Source: Spiroplasma endosymbiont of Amphimallon solstitiale (GTDB lineage Bacteria > Bacillota_I > Bacilli_A > Mycoplasmatales > VBWQ01). Taken from it: a stretch of 64,000 bases of DNA. Below the pieces are notes generated by a model. It was not told the DNA's origin. It searched no databases and saw only the letters and a program-made list of their open reading frames with translations. A program made the position numbers and the translations under genes. Numbering within the stretch: the stretch's first letter is position 1; the number at the start of each line of letters is the position of its first letter. Location: contig NZ_OZ034999.1 of assembly GCF_964030965.1 (NCBI RefSeq), forward strand, positions 992,001 through 1,056,000, in the 5' to 3' direction. This document shows, in pieces, positions 53,263 to 61,822 of the stretch.

Positions 53263-53332
53263 TTAATTATATTTACTAGAATTAATTAAACATAGTTATT
53301 TTTGTAAGTTACACAGATTACTAAACATTGCC
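53063..53332 (-). mobile_element. IS256-family element, copy 4 (5' fragment)
   Basis: Runs from the IS30 junction to a complete terminus at 53332 (ACTAAACATTGCC). The remainder of the copy is not adjacent on the other side of the IS30 (50619), so DNA was lost after the IS30 insertion. Confidence 0.88.
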
Positions 53333-53521
53333 TTTTGTAACATCATAAATAGCAGTACCAGCATCTAATTGTTCTCTATTTTCTACTGTTGCATTAATTA
53401 ATGCAACTCTTTTTGATAATAAAACTTTTAAATTTTTAAGATATTTTACTGATAAATCTGCTTTACCACTAGGTGTACTAGGGTCATTAATTGTTGTTGA
53501 TTGTGTTGTAATAATTGCCAT
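53333..53521 (-). pseudogene. Phage-like protein, 3' end removed by IS256
   Basis: 63 codons from ATG at 53521 (MAIITTQSTTINDPSTPSG, then SVKYLKNLKVLLSKRVALIN, to AGTAIYDVTK). IS256 copy 4 replaces the rest. The Thr/Ser-rich start and position after a scaffold-like gene and a small gene suggest a phage structural (capsid-type) protein, but no diagnostic motif is visible. The start follows AAAGGAGAATAAAA, with 2 bp to the upstream gene. Confidence 0.45.
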
Positions 53522-53523
53522 TT

Positions 53524-53739
53524 TTATTCTCCTTTAATTTGTTTTAAATCATTTAATACTTGTTTTTGAAAATTAATTAGTTTTTCTAAATCAATATTAC
53601 TTGCTTTATACTCAATAATAAGTTTTGCAATATTATAATCTTCTAATAATTCCATTTTACTACTTCTAGTAATCTTAAAAATATCGGGATAATTACTTTT
53701 AATATTTTCATATTTTTTATTAAATTCTTTTATTGTCAT
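53524..53739 (-). CDS. Small phage-like protein (71 residues)
   Basis: MTIKEFNKKYENIKSNYPDI... ending NDLKQIKGE. All-helical and charged (LEKLINFQKQVLNDL), with no signal or membrane segment. The start ATG at 53739 overlaps the region of the preceding stop; GGTGGT upstream serves as RBS. The compact arrangement with the genes either side indicates one operon. Function not recognised. Confidence 0.5.
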   Translation of the reverse strand: MTIKEFNKKYENIKSNYPDIFKITRSSKMELLEDYNIAKLIIEYKASNIDLEKLINFQKQVLNDLKQIKGE

Positions 53740-54011
53740 ATTAACCACCTACCATTCCTAATTTACTAGTATCTACTTCTTTTGATTTATCTTCTTTAGT
53801 TTTATCTTTTATATCTAAAGAAGAACTAATATTTGTATCTTTATTATTTTTAAATAAATGTGGAAAATCTTTATTTAAATTTGATAATTCTTCATCAATA
53901 TCTTCTTTATCTCCAAGATATCTTTTTAATAAATTAATATTTTCTTGTGATAAATCATATTTTTTATAACTTTCACTATGTCTAATTTCTCTATCTTTAT
54001 CAGTTTTTTTC

Positions 54012-55152
54012 CTTTAATTTTGTAGAAAAGTAGTGGTATTAGTAAAATTAGCAAAAATATATTTTTATATGGTATTTTTAATATTAAAGAGGTGATTTTA
54101 AATGAATAAAAATACAGTAAAAGAAATTTTAAATAATTTGTCTGATAAAGATTTTATTGAGATTTTTAGAGAAAATAAAACTAGAATTAAACAAATTGAG
54201 AAAAAAGAAAAATTTGAAGCAGTCGAACAAAAATTCAAAGAGAAAGGGATTCAATGTCCAGATTGTAGTTCTTTTTTGTGTACTAAATATGGTAGTAAAG
54301 ATTATAAGCAAAGATATAAATGTAAAAGTTGTAATATTACTTTTCATGCTTTTAAAAATCATTATTTTTATTGAAGTCATTTATCTCATGATCAATGAGA
54401 TTTATTGATACAAATAGCTACTTTAGGTCAATCTGCTTACATTATTTCTCAATTTATTAATACTACAAATAAAACTGCCTGATTTAATCGTCAAAAATTT
54501 ATGAAATCAACACAATTAGTAAAAACACAAAATCAATTTGTAAAATTAAAAGCTAGAATTGAAATTGACGAAACTTTTATCAAAGAAATTCATAAAGGAA
54601 ACTTTAAAGATCCAAATGATCCAAGAAAACAATGAATTGAAGAAAATGCTAAAGATTTAAATTGTTGTATTCAAATGGCAATTGATGAAAACCGAAATAT
54701 CTATGCTCAAACAACAAATACTAAAAGATTAAATAAAAAATGAGTACAAGAAAACTTAACATCGAAACTTATCGAAGAAAATTCAATTATAGTTTGTGAT
54801 ATGCAAGTATTATATGATACAGTAGCTAAACAAACTAAATCCACTATCCAGCAGTTTAAATCAAAAGAAAATAAAGAATTAAATTATAAAAAATTAAGTA
54901 ATGTCAGTAAAATACAATCAAGTTTAAAAGAATTTATTACTCATTACCATGGCATTGGATTTACCAATATTCAAAATTACCTCAATTTATGGAAATGAAA
55001 ATATCAACACTACGGATTAACCCCTTATCAAAAATCCAATGTGTTATATTTCAGTTTGTAAAAAAAATAAATCCCAAAATTTAATAAAATCAAATTTTAA
55101 GTCAAGTTGATGACTTTTTTTATTTTACCACTACTTTTCTACATAATTAAAA
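54012..55152 (+). mobile_element. IS1595-like element, copy 5 (intact, 1141 bp)
   Basis: Both ends intact. The right flank GTTTTTTC (55153-55160) is shared with MITE R. The left flank is the same sequence with one extra T (54003-54011). Confidence 0.9.
54102..55061 (+). CDS. Zinc-ribbon DDE transposase, IS1595-like
   Basis: 319 residues, same sequence as the copy at 5889-6848 as far as can be read, including CPDC...CKSC and ARIEIDETFIKEIH. Intact, so a second potential transposase source. Confidence 0.82.
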
Positions 55153-55160
55153 GTTTTTTC

Positions 55161-55323
55161 TTTTAATTATGTAGAAAAGTATGGATGACCAAAAATTATT
55201 CATCAATTTACACTTAAAATATTATTTTTAATTAAAAATTTGTTAAAAGTAACATTATTTAGTGTAAAAATTCTCTAAAAATAACACTTTATCATGTATC
55301 ATTACTTTTCTACAAAATTAAAG
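55161..55323 (+). mobile_element. 163-bp MITE, copy R
   Basis: 8-bp duplication GTTTTTTC at 55153-55160 and 55324-55331; directly abuts the target duplication of IS copy 5. Confidence 0.92.
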
Positions 55324-55575
55324 GTTTTTTCTTTATATAAAGCATTATATTTTTCTTCTAATTCTTTATATTTATCTTCTAAAGTCGGTTCTTTAGTTTC
55401 TTCAGTTTCTGGTTCCTTTGATTCACTTTCTACTGTTTTTAATTCATTTTCTTCGGTTTTTGATTCACTTTCTACTGTTTTTAATTCATTTTCTTGTTCT
55501 TCATTTTTATCTTTTTCTTCCATATTATTACCTTCTTTCATTTCATTTTCATTTAACATAATTACCACCACCTTT

Positions 55576-55881
55576 CTAAGTTGAACTTTTTGGATTTATT
55601 ACCAATGACGTAGTTTGTAAGTTTCAATTGGTATTAGTTTTAGCAAGAGGTAATCCTCTACTAAATGGAAAAGTTACAATAAATTGATATCTTAATACTA
55701 TATATTTATTAAAACTAGTATAAACCACTATTTTAAATCAAATTGATGAGGCAATTGTATTTTCTCGACTTAAATTATCATTTGTTCATAATAAATCATT
55801 AACATAAGTGCTATTAATATTATCTGTTGCTTTTAAAGTTGCTGATTGACGCGGATATTTATCTTGGGATTTTTTTTCATT
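55576..55881 (-). pseudogene. C-terminal fragment of a phage-like protein
   Basis: 101 codons ending VINPKSST; the 5' part is removed by IS30 copy 5. Text includes KYPRQSATLKATDNINSTYV, then IVVYTSFNKYIVLRYQFIV and PFSRGLPLAKTNTNWN. Beta-rich, with several TGA-Trp. It lies just upstream of the acidic coiled-coil gene in the same direction, so it belongs to the same phage-like operon. Not recognised. Confidence 0.45.
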
Positions 55882-56942
55882 CCTGAATTGTAAATATAAA
55901 TGGGACAGTTTTTTAAAATAATTGTATTAAATCTATTGGTCTTTTATAAGATAGTGATTTTCTGGGTGTAGAATTAATTTGAAATGCTATAGTATTTAAA
56001 TCTTTTTGTTTATATGAAGATAGATCTGTAGATTTTGGTAAATATCTTCTTAAAATACCATTATTATTTTCATTTAAACCTCTTTGACAAGGTTTACCAG
56101 GATCTGCAAAATAAATCTTAAAATTACAATTTTTTTCGATTAATTTTCATTTACTAAATTCTTTACCACGATCAAAAGTAATAGTTTTAACTGTTCCTTT
56201 TTGTAACTTTGAAATAAATTTTATTATACTTTTTGTAATATTTTCTGATTTATTATTTTTAGTTGCTAAAGGAATTGTGGTTTTTGATCATATATCAGCT
56301 AAAGTAATAATAGAACTTTTATGATCTTTACCAATGATAGTATCACCCTCTAAATGACCAAATTCTTCTATATTTTTAATATTAGGAATGATTAAATTTC
56401 TTTCATGAATAGACTTACAATTATTAATTCTGCCCCTAGTTTCTTTTTGTTTGTGAGGTTTATTTTTTCCTTTTCTCAATAAGTTATTTTCATCAAAACC
56501 CATTCGATTTGTTTTAAACATGTTATATAAAGTTTTTGTTGAAATACTTTTTATTTTATTTTCCTTTAAAAAATTAGCAATTATATCAAGAGCATAATTT
56601 TTAGTAATTAACAAATGATTAATAGTATTAATTTCTATTAAAGTTAAAATTATTAATTTTCTACCTGCATTTTGTTTATTTTTTTGAATTTTATTCAATA
56701 TTTCTAATGGTAATAAGTTTTGATTTAATAATCTACAAACTCTATGTACAGTTGATTTACTATAATCAATGGCTTTTGCTATTTTACGAATCGAAAATCC
56801 ATAACTTTTATATTCTTTTATTGCTATTATTGATTCAATAGTCAGATACTTATACATTGTGCTAATTCCTTTCTTTTCTTAATTATAGAATTAACACAAT
56901 TTAATTTTTATATAAGTGTCCTTTTTAATTTTACAATTCAGG
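55882..56942 (-). mobile_element. IS30-family element, copy 5
   Basis: Complete 1061 bp with both ends. It separates the phage-like operon from the NERD fragment. Confidence 0.93.
55913..56857 (-). CDS. IS30-family transposase
   Basis: 314 residues with the same HTH and GHLEGDTIIG / FDRGKEFS / RGLNENNNG motifs as the other copies. One substitution gives a Lys codon change near CNVKIYF (AAATTACAATT). Confidence 0.9.
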
Positions 56943-56962
56943 TTAAATAAAAAATAATAAGT

Positions 56963-57309
56963 ATGTTTAATGAAGAAGATTTACAATTATTTAACAATTT
57001 ATATTTACCATCTATTGAAGGAAAAATTAATCAAATTGATCATTTATTAATTTTAAATAGTTGTATTTTTATAATTGAGACTAAAAATTGATCTTTAAAA
57101 ACTTATGGAGATTATTTTAAAAAAAATTGAATCCAATATCATGGTGAAAGACAAGAATTTATTCCATCACCTCTTTATCAAAATAGAAGTCATGTTAGAA
57201 CTATTCTGTATCTTTTAAAAAAAGAAAACATTAATTTAAAACAATTTAAATTTTTTAGCCTTGTAGTATTTGTTCAAAATAATTTACAAATTACTGAAAA
57301 TAGTAACTT
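56963..57309 (+). pseudogene. NERD-domain nuclease-like protein, fragment between two IS30 copies
   Basis: 115 codons beginning MFNEEDLQLFNNLYLPSIEG and ending NLQITENSNF, where IS30 copy 6 cuts it. KINQIDHLLI followed by IFIIETKNWSLKTYGDYF matches the NERD (nuclease-related) core with the D...ExK arrangement of restriction-type nucleases. The following W-IQYHGERQEF and PLYQNRSHVRTILYLL also fit the domain. NERD proteins are usually membrane- or helicase-linked and of uncertain role in DNA processing. An in-frame TAA lies 4 codons before the ATG, so the N-terminus may also be lost to IS30 copy 5. Confidence 0.7.
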
Positions 57310-58370
57310 CCTGAATTGTAAAATTAAAAAGGACACTTATATAAAAATTAAATTGTGTTAATTCTATAATTAAGAAAAGAAAGGAATTAGTACAATGTAT
57401 AAGTATCTGACTATTGAATCAATAATAGCAATAAAAGAATATAAAAGTTATGGATTTTCGATTCGTAAAATAGCAAAAGCCATTGATTATAGTAAATCAA
57501 CTGTACATAGAGTTTGTAGATTATTAAATCAAAACTTATTACCATTAGAAATATTGAATAAAATTCAAAAAAATAAACAAAATGCAGGTAGAAAATTAAT
57601 AATTTTAACTTTAATAGAAATTAATACTATTAATCATTTGTTAATTACTAAAAATTATGCTCTTGATATAATTGCTAATTTTTTAAAGGAAAATAAAATA
57701 AAAAGTATTTCAACAAAAACTTTATATAACATGTTTAAAACAAATCGAATGGGTTTTGATGAAAATAACTTATTGAGAAAAGGAAAAAATAAACCTCACA
57801 AACAAAAAGAAACTAGGGGCAGAATTAATAATTGTAAGTCTATTCATGAAAGAAATTTAATCATTCCTAATATTAAAAATATAGAAGAATTTGGTCATTT
57901 AGAGGGTGATACTATCATTGGTAAAGATCATAAAAGTTCTATTATTACTTTAGCTGATATATGATCAAAAACCACAATTCCTTTAGCAACTAAAAATAAT
58001 AAATCAGAAAATATTACAAAAAGTATAATAAAATTTATTTCAAAGTTACAAAAAGGAACAGTTAAAACTATTACTTTTGATCGTGGTAAAGAATTTAGTA
58101 AATGAAAATTAATCGAAAAAAATTGTAATGTTAAGATTTATTTTGCAGATCCTGGTAAACCTTGTCAAAGAGGTTTAAATGAAAATAATAATGGTATTTT
58201 AAGAAGATATTTACCAAAATCTACAGATCTATCTTCATATAAACAAAAAGATTTAAATACTATAGCATTTCAAATTAATTCTACACCCAGAAAATCACTA
58301 TCTTATAAAAGACCAATAGATTTAATACAATTATTTTAAAAAACTGTCCCATTTATATTTACAATTCAGG
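57310..58370 (+). mobile_element. IS30-family element, copy 6
   Basis: Complete 1061 bp, plus orientation, opposite to copy 5. It lies 367 bp from copy 5, so the two bracket the NERD fragment as an inverted pair. Confidence 0.93.
57395..58339 (+). CDS. IS30-family transposase
   Basis: 314 residues, intact, same motifs as the others. The upstream region differs by one base (AATTAGTACA instead of AATTAGCACA). Confidence 0.92.
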
Positions 58371-58374
58371 ATAT

Positions 58375-58405
58375 AAAAAAACCTGAAAGATTTTCAGGTC
58401 TTTTT
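58375..58405. terminator. Hairpin terminator
   Basis: A7, stem ACCTGAAA / TTTCAGGT, then C and T5. Directly follows IS30 copy 6. It may be the terminator of the lost downstream part of the NERD gene. Confidence 0.8.
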
Positions 58406-58581
58406 ACATTATATTACTCAATAATCTTGGAAGTACTGTAGAGTATATATAAAAAATAATAAGAATGTTCAGTTAATGAACAATTTAATCCTAACATTTT
58501 TAAAATTATTTTCTTAAAAAAATCAAAATAACACTTAATAATGAAAAATATTATAAAAAGAGCACCAAATAAAAAAGAATG

Positions 58582-58644
58582 TATAATTAAGAGCAGAAAA
58601 TAGTTTATATTTTTCAGAAAAAATATCTAAGGGGGAAAAACAAT
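58582..58644 (+). promoter_or_regulatory. Promoter -10 and conserved leader of lipoprotein gene 1
   Basis: TATAAT at 58582-58587, then AGCAGAAAATA and TTTATATTTTTCAGAAAA. The same order and spacing recurs before lipoprotein gene 2 (59688-59753). Both end in an AAGGGGG/AAAGGGGAG ribosome-binding site. Duplicated regulatory region. Confidence 0.6.
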
Positions 58645-59534
58645 ATGAGAAACATGAAAACATTACTACGACTAATGGGTGCTGCTGCTTTAACAACAGT
58701 TGCAGCAAGTTCAGTTGTTGCATGTGGAACTCAAACAAAAGCGCCAACATTAGATGGCAAATATGCAAAATTATTAGGATGATATAGTGATGAAAATACA
58801 AGTACAATTAATCAAGAACTAAAAAAGGATGAAACTGCTGGTAAAGAAAATTATTCAATTGCTATTGTTGCTACTGATAATACAAAAATCACAGCAACTA
58901 AATTTAATGAAAAATTATTAAAAGCAGGTACTGGTACTGATTCTGATAAATTTCAAGCAGTAAGTGATGATGCTGCAGCCTTTTTAAAAGATTTAGGATT
59001 TACACGTGATAGCAAGAAGTTTTATTCAGCTGATGATGTTAAAAAGATTACTGCTTTATCTGCAAAAGTTGAAAGTACTGAATCAGGTAAAATTGAAGCA
59101 AATAGTGGAAAAACTGATTTTAATGTAGCTGCTGGTACTTGTCAAATTAACATTATGGATAAGGCAACCGGAGAGGATGCCAAATCTGTAAAAAATATAC
59201 TATTAATACTGTTAAGAAGGATACATTAGGTGTTCCTACTGCAGTAGCAGCAATTGTTGTAAAGAACAATTTAGCATTGACTTCTGCAAACAATTTTAAA
59301 AAAGATGGAAATGTTCTTACATCTTTGCCTTGAGCTGATGGAAAAACTAAAGAAAAAAATCTATATGATTCTTTAGTTAAGTTAATTGGTGGTCAAAAAT
59401 TAGTTTGATCTACTACTGATGGTGGAACTGCTATAAACAAGTACCCTAATGATACTACTACTGATGTATTTTTAAGAGTAATGTTTGTTGAAGTAAAGGT
59501 AGTAAGTTTTAAAGTTGACAAAATGCCTGCTTAA
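58645..59534 (+). pseudogene. Surface lipoprotein 1 (one frameshift)
   Basis: The start ATG follows AAGGGGGAAAAACAAT. Lipoprotein signal MRNMKTLLRLMGAAALTTVA then SSVVACGTQ, with the lipobox Cys at about residue 27. Residues 27-190 read APTLDGKYAKLLGWYSDENT, then KFYSADDVKKITALSAKVES and VAAGTCQINIMDKATGED. At the A6 run near 59190 one A is missing; the other frame continues YTINTVKKDTLGVPTAVAAI and ends VEVKVVSFKVDKMPA. With one more A it would be about 296 residues. It would sit on the outer membrane face. Family unknown beyond its twin at 59754. The single indel may be a sequencing error, so the gene may be functional. Confidence 0.75.
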
Positions 59535-59548
59535 TCATTAAATATTTT

Positions 59549-59574
59549 AAAAGATTGCAATTGCAATCTTTTTT
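59549..59574 (+). terminator. Hairpin terminator
   Basis: AAAAGATTGCAATTGCAATC followed by T6, a self-complementary stem 14 bases after the lipoprotein 1 stop. Confidence 0.8.
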
Positions 59575-59753
59575 AATTTATATTCTTTTTTCTTTAAATG
59601 TTAATTTTATTATAACTTTTTATCATTTAAAAAAATACTACTATTAGTAATTAAAATTATAAAAATAATTTCAATTTAAGAAGAATATATAATAAATAGC
59701 AGAAAATAATTTATATTTTTTAGAAAATTATCTAAAAGGGGAGAAAACATTAT

Positions 59754-60629
59754 ATGAAAAATATAAAAACATTATTACGATTAATGGCTGCTACTGCTTT
59801 AATTACAACTGTAGCAAGTTCAATTGTTGCCTGTGATTTTGAAACAAAAGCACCAATATTAAATGGTAAATATGCAAAATTATTAGGCTGATATAGTGAC
59901 GAAAATACAAGTTTAATTAATCAAGAATTAAAGAAGGATGAAACTACTGGTAAAGAAAAGTATTCAATTGAGGCTGATGACACAAAAATTATGATGACTA
60001 ATTTTAAAAACAGTTTATTAAACGCAAACGAAATTAGAAATCCAAATCAAGCAAAAGATGCTGATGCTGCAGCATTTTTGAAAGAATTAGGAATTACAAG
60101 TGGTAGTGAAAATGAAGAATATTCACCTGATGATGTTAAAAATTACTACCTTATCTGCAAAAGTTACAAGTACTGAAGCAGGTAAAACTGAAGAAAATAA
60201 TACAGGAACTGATTTTAAAGTTCTTGTTGGTACTTGTCAAATTGATATTATAAGCAAAGATGATGATAGTTAGTAAAATCTTATACTATCAATACTGCTA
60301 AAAATGATGGATTAAACATTTCAAAGATAGTTATTACTGAACTTATTAGTGATAAAAATGGTTTAAAATTAACTGCTGCGCAAGGATTTAAACAAGGTGA
60401 GTCTGTTGCTGATTTTAAATTAGTAATAAATTCAGAAAGTAAACAAAAACAATTTGATTCTCTAGTTCAAATATTGAATACAAATGTTAGTACCCAGTTC
60501 CATGCTAGATTTGATGATGGTCCATTAGTAACAGGAAATTTTAGAAATTTAAAAGTTTATTTAGCAATATATTTTGGTGATGTTCATCTTTTACCTAGAA
60601 TAGATTGTGGTATACCACCAACTGTTTAA
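59754..60629 (+). pseudogene. Surface lipoprotein 2 (paralogue, at least two lesions)
   Basis: Signal MKNIKTLLRLMAATALITTV then SSIVACDFE, with the lipobox Cys. Close to lipoprotein 1 in the first 150 residues (GKYAKLLGWYSDENTS, AAAFLKELGIT). A frameshift at DDVK near 60138 leads to TTLSAKVTSTEAGKTEENN in another frame. A stop at TAG near 60272 interrupts again. SYTINTAKNDGLNISKIVIT continues to the end (LPRIDCGIPPTV). The C-terminal third has diverged strongly from lipoprotein 1. Two lesions make true decay likelier than for its twin. Confidence 0.72.
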
Positions 60630-60860
60630 ATCATTAAATATTTTAAAAAATATAATGACAGTTATTGTTAATTATCATATTTTTTTGTTACTATTAATAT
60701 AAATGAAAATTATTAATAATTAGACATTTGAAATCAATAGTAATTAAAGTGATAACATTGATAAGTTAAAAAACTAAACTTTAAATGAAGACACAATTGT
60801 ATCTTTCAATTTTATTAAGTGATATTATTAATTATAAAAATTAAAGAAGGAGAAAAAAAT

Positions 60861-61109
60861 ATGTTAAAAGCAGGAAGTATATTAATATTTATTGTTTTTA
60901 TTTTAGAATCAATATTTATAATTCCTTTATTATGAACAATACCCGGTTTTATTTTATACAAAAAAGTAAGTAAAGGTGAAGCGACTACTGATCAAAAAAT
61001 TGCTTTAGCAATATTAGGAATTATCTTTGGTGCTGCATTAGGTATTATTGGTGGTATTTTTATATTAGTTGATTTGAACAATGATGAAAATAAAATCCAA
61101 AGATATTAA
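60861..61109 (+). CDS. Small membrane protein (82 residues)
   Basis: MLKAGSILIFIVFILESIFI begins a first membrane helix running to PLLWTIPGFILY. A basic loop KKVSKGEATTDQK is followed by a second helix (ALAILGIIFGAALGIIGGIF). Ends DLNNDENKIQRY. The start ATG is preceded by AAAGAAGGAGAAAAAAAT, a good RBS. Not recognised. Own terminator follows, so it is monocistronic. Confidence 0.7.
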
Positions 61110-61110
61110 T

Positions 61111-61141
61111 AAAAAAACATCATTAATTAATGATGTTTTTT
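61111..61141 (+). terminator. Hairpin terminator
   Basis: A7, stem CATCATTAA / TTAATGATG, then T6, immediately after the small membrane protein stop. Confidence 0.8.
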
Positions 61142-61245
61142 ATTTTTTTAAATAGTTTTCCATTGGTTTTAATAAAAATTATTATATAATTTTTATAGTT
61201 TGATTTAAAAACAACTTAAAATTATTAACTAGGAGGAAAACAAAT

Positions 61246-61788
61246 ATGGAACTTATTATTTTAGAAGCCACAAATCTGATGAATGAAATAATTTTACGTT
61301 ATAAAAATGAAATTAACAAAATTCGCACCGGAAGAGCTAATCCTAATATCTTAGAAGGAATTAATGTTAGATGTTATGGTGGTGTTGATAGTTTAAGTAA
61401 TATTGCCCAAGTTAAAGTAGCAGAAGCACATCAATTATTAATTAAACCATATGATCGTAGTTTAATTAAAGACATTACAGAAGCTGTTACAAAAGCTGAT
61501 TTGAAATTACAAATTAAAAGCGAAGCAGAGAATATACGTTTAATTTTCCCACAATTAACAGAAGACGTTCGTAAATCTTTAGTTAAAGATTTGAGTAAAA
61601 AAACTGAAGAATATAAAGTTAAAATCCGTAATTGTCGACGTGATGCTGTTCAAAATCTGAAAAAAATAAAATTACCAGAAGATCAAGAAAAGCATGCAGA
61701 AACTACAATTCAAGATTTAACTGATAGTAAAATTAAAGAACTTGTATTAATAGAAAACAATAAAAAAGCCGATTTAATGAAAATTTAG
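61246..61788 (+). CDS. frr: Ribosome recycling factor
   Basis: 180 residues. With EF-G it splits the post-termination ribosome. The family's three-helix bundle is visible, with KIRTGRANPNILEGI in the N-terminal helix/hinge, VDSLSNIAQVKVAEAHQLLI in domain II, and IRLIFPQLTEDVRKSLVKDL at the start of the last long helix with the conserved LTE-RR-L pattern. RNCRRDAV supplies the Arg residues that contact rRNA. RBS TAGGAGGAAAACAAAT. First of a run with cdsA and rseP, the usual order in Firmicutes (pyrH-frr-uppS-cdsA-rseP) but with no uppS between. Confidence 0.96.
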   Translation: MELIILEATNLMNEIILRYKNEINKIRTGRANPNILEGINVRCYGGVDSLSNIAQVKVAEAHQLLIKPYDRSLIKDITEAVTKADLKLQIKSEAENIRLIFPQLTEDVRKSLVKDLSKKTEEYKVKIRNCRRDAVQNLKKIKLPEDQEKHAETTIQDLTDSKIKELVLIENNKKADLMKI

Positions 61789-61822
61789 CAATAAAGCAAT
61801 AAATAGTTAGGGGTTAAATATT

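Larger units (their letters stand above)
53741..55559 (-). pseudogene. Acidic coiled-coil protein, possible phage scaffold, split by IS1595-like element and MITE
   Basis: The start ATG at 55559 (GGTGGTGG upstream) begins MLNENEMKEGNNMEEKDK. Two near-identical acidic repeats follow (ENELKTVESESK occurs twice), then a coiled coil (TLEDKYKELEEKYNALYKEK). MITE R and IS copy 5 sit there. The frame resumes TDKDREIRHSESYKKYDLSQ and continues to DTSKLGMVGG. Removing both elements, and one extra A in the run at the far junction, gives 166 codons. Acidic composition, coiled coil and position before small structural-type genes recall tailed-phage scaffolding proteins. This is inference. Confidence 0.5.

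Noticed and set aside
1304-55323. Evenly repeated short sequences could be taken for a CRISPR array
   Set aside because: The repeats are 163 bp, dispersed, in both orientations and flanked by 8-bp target duplications. There are no regular spacers and no cas genes.
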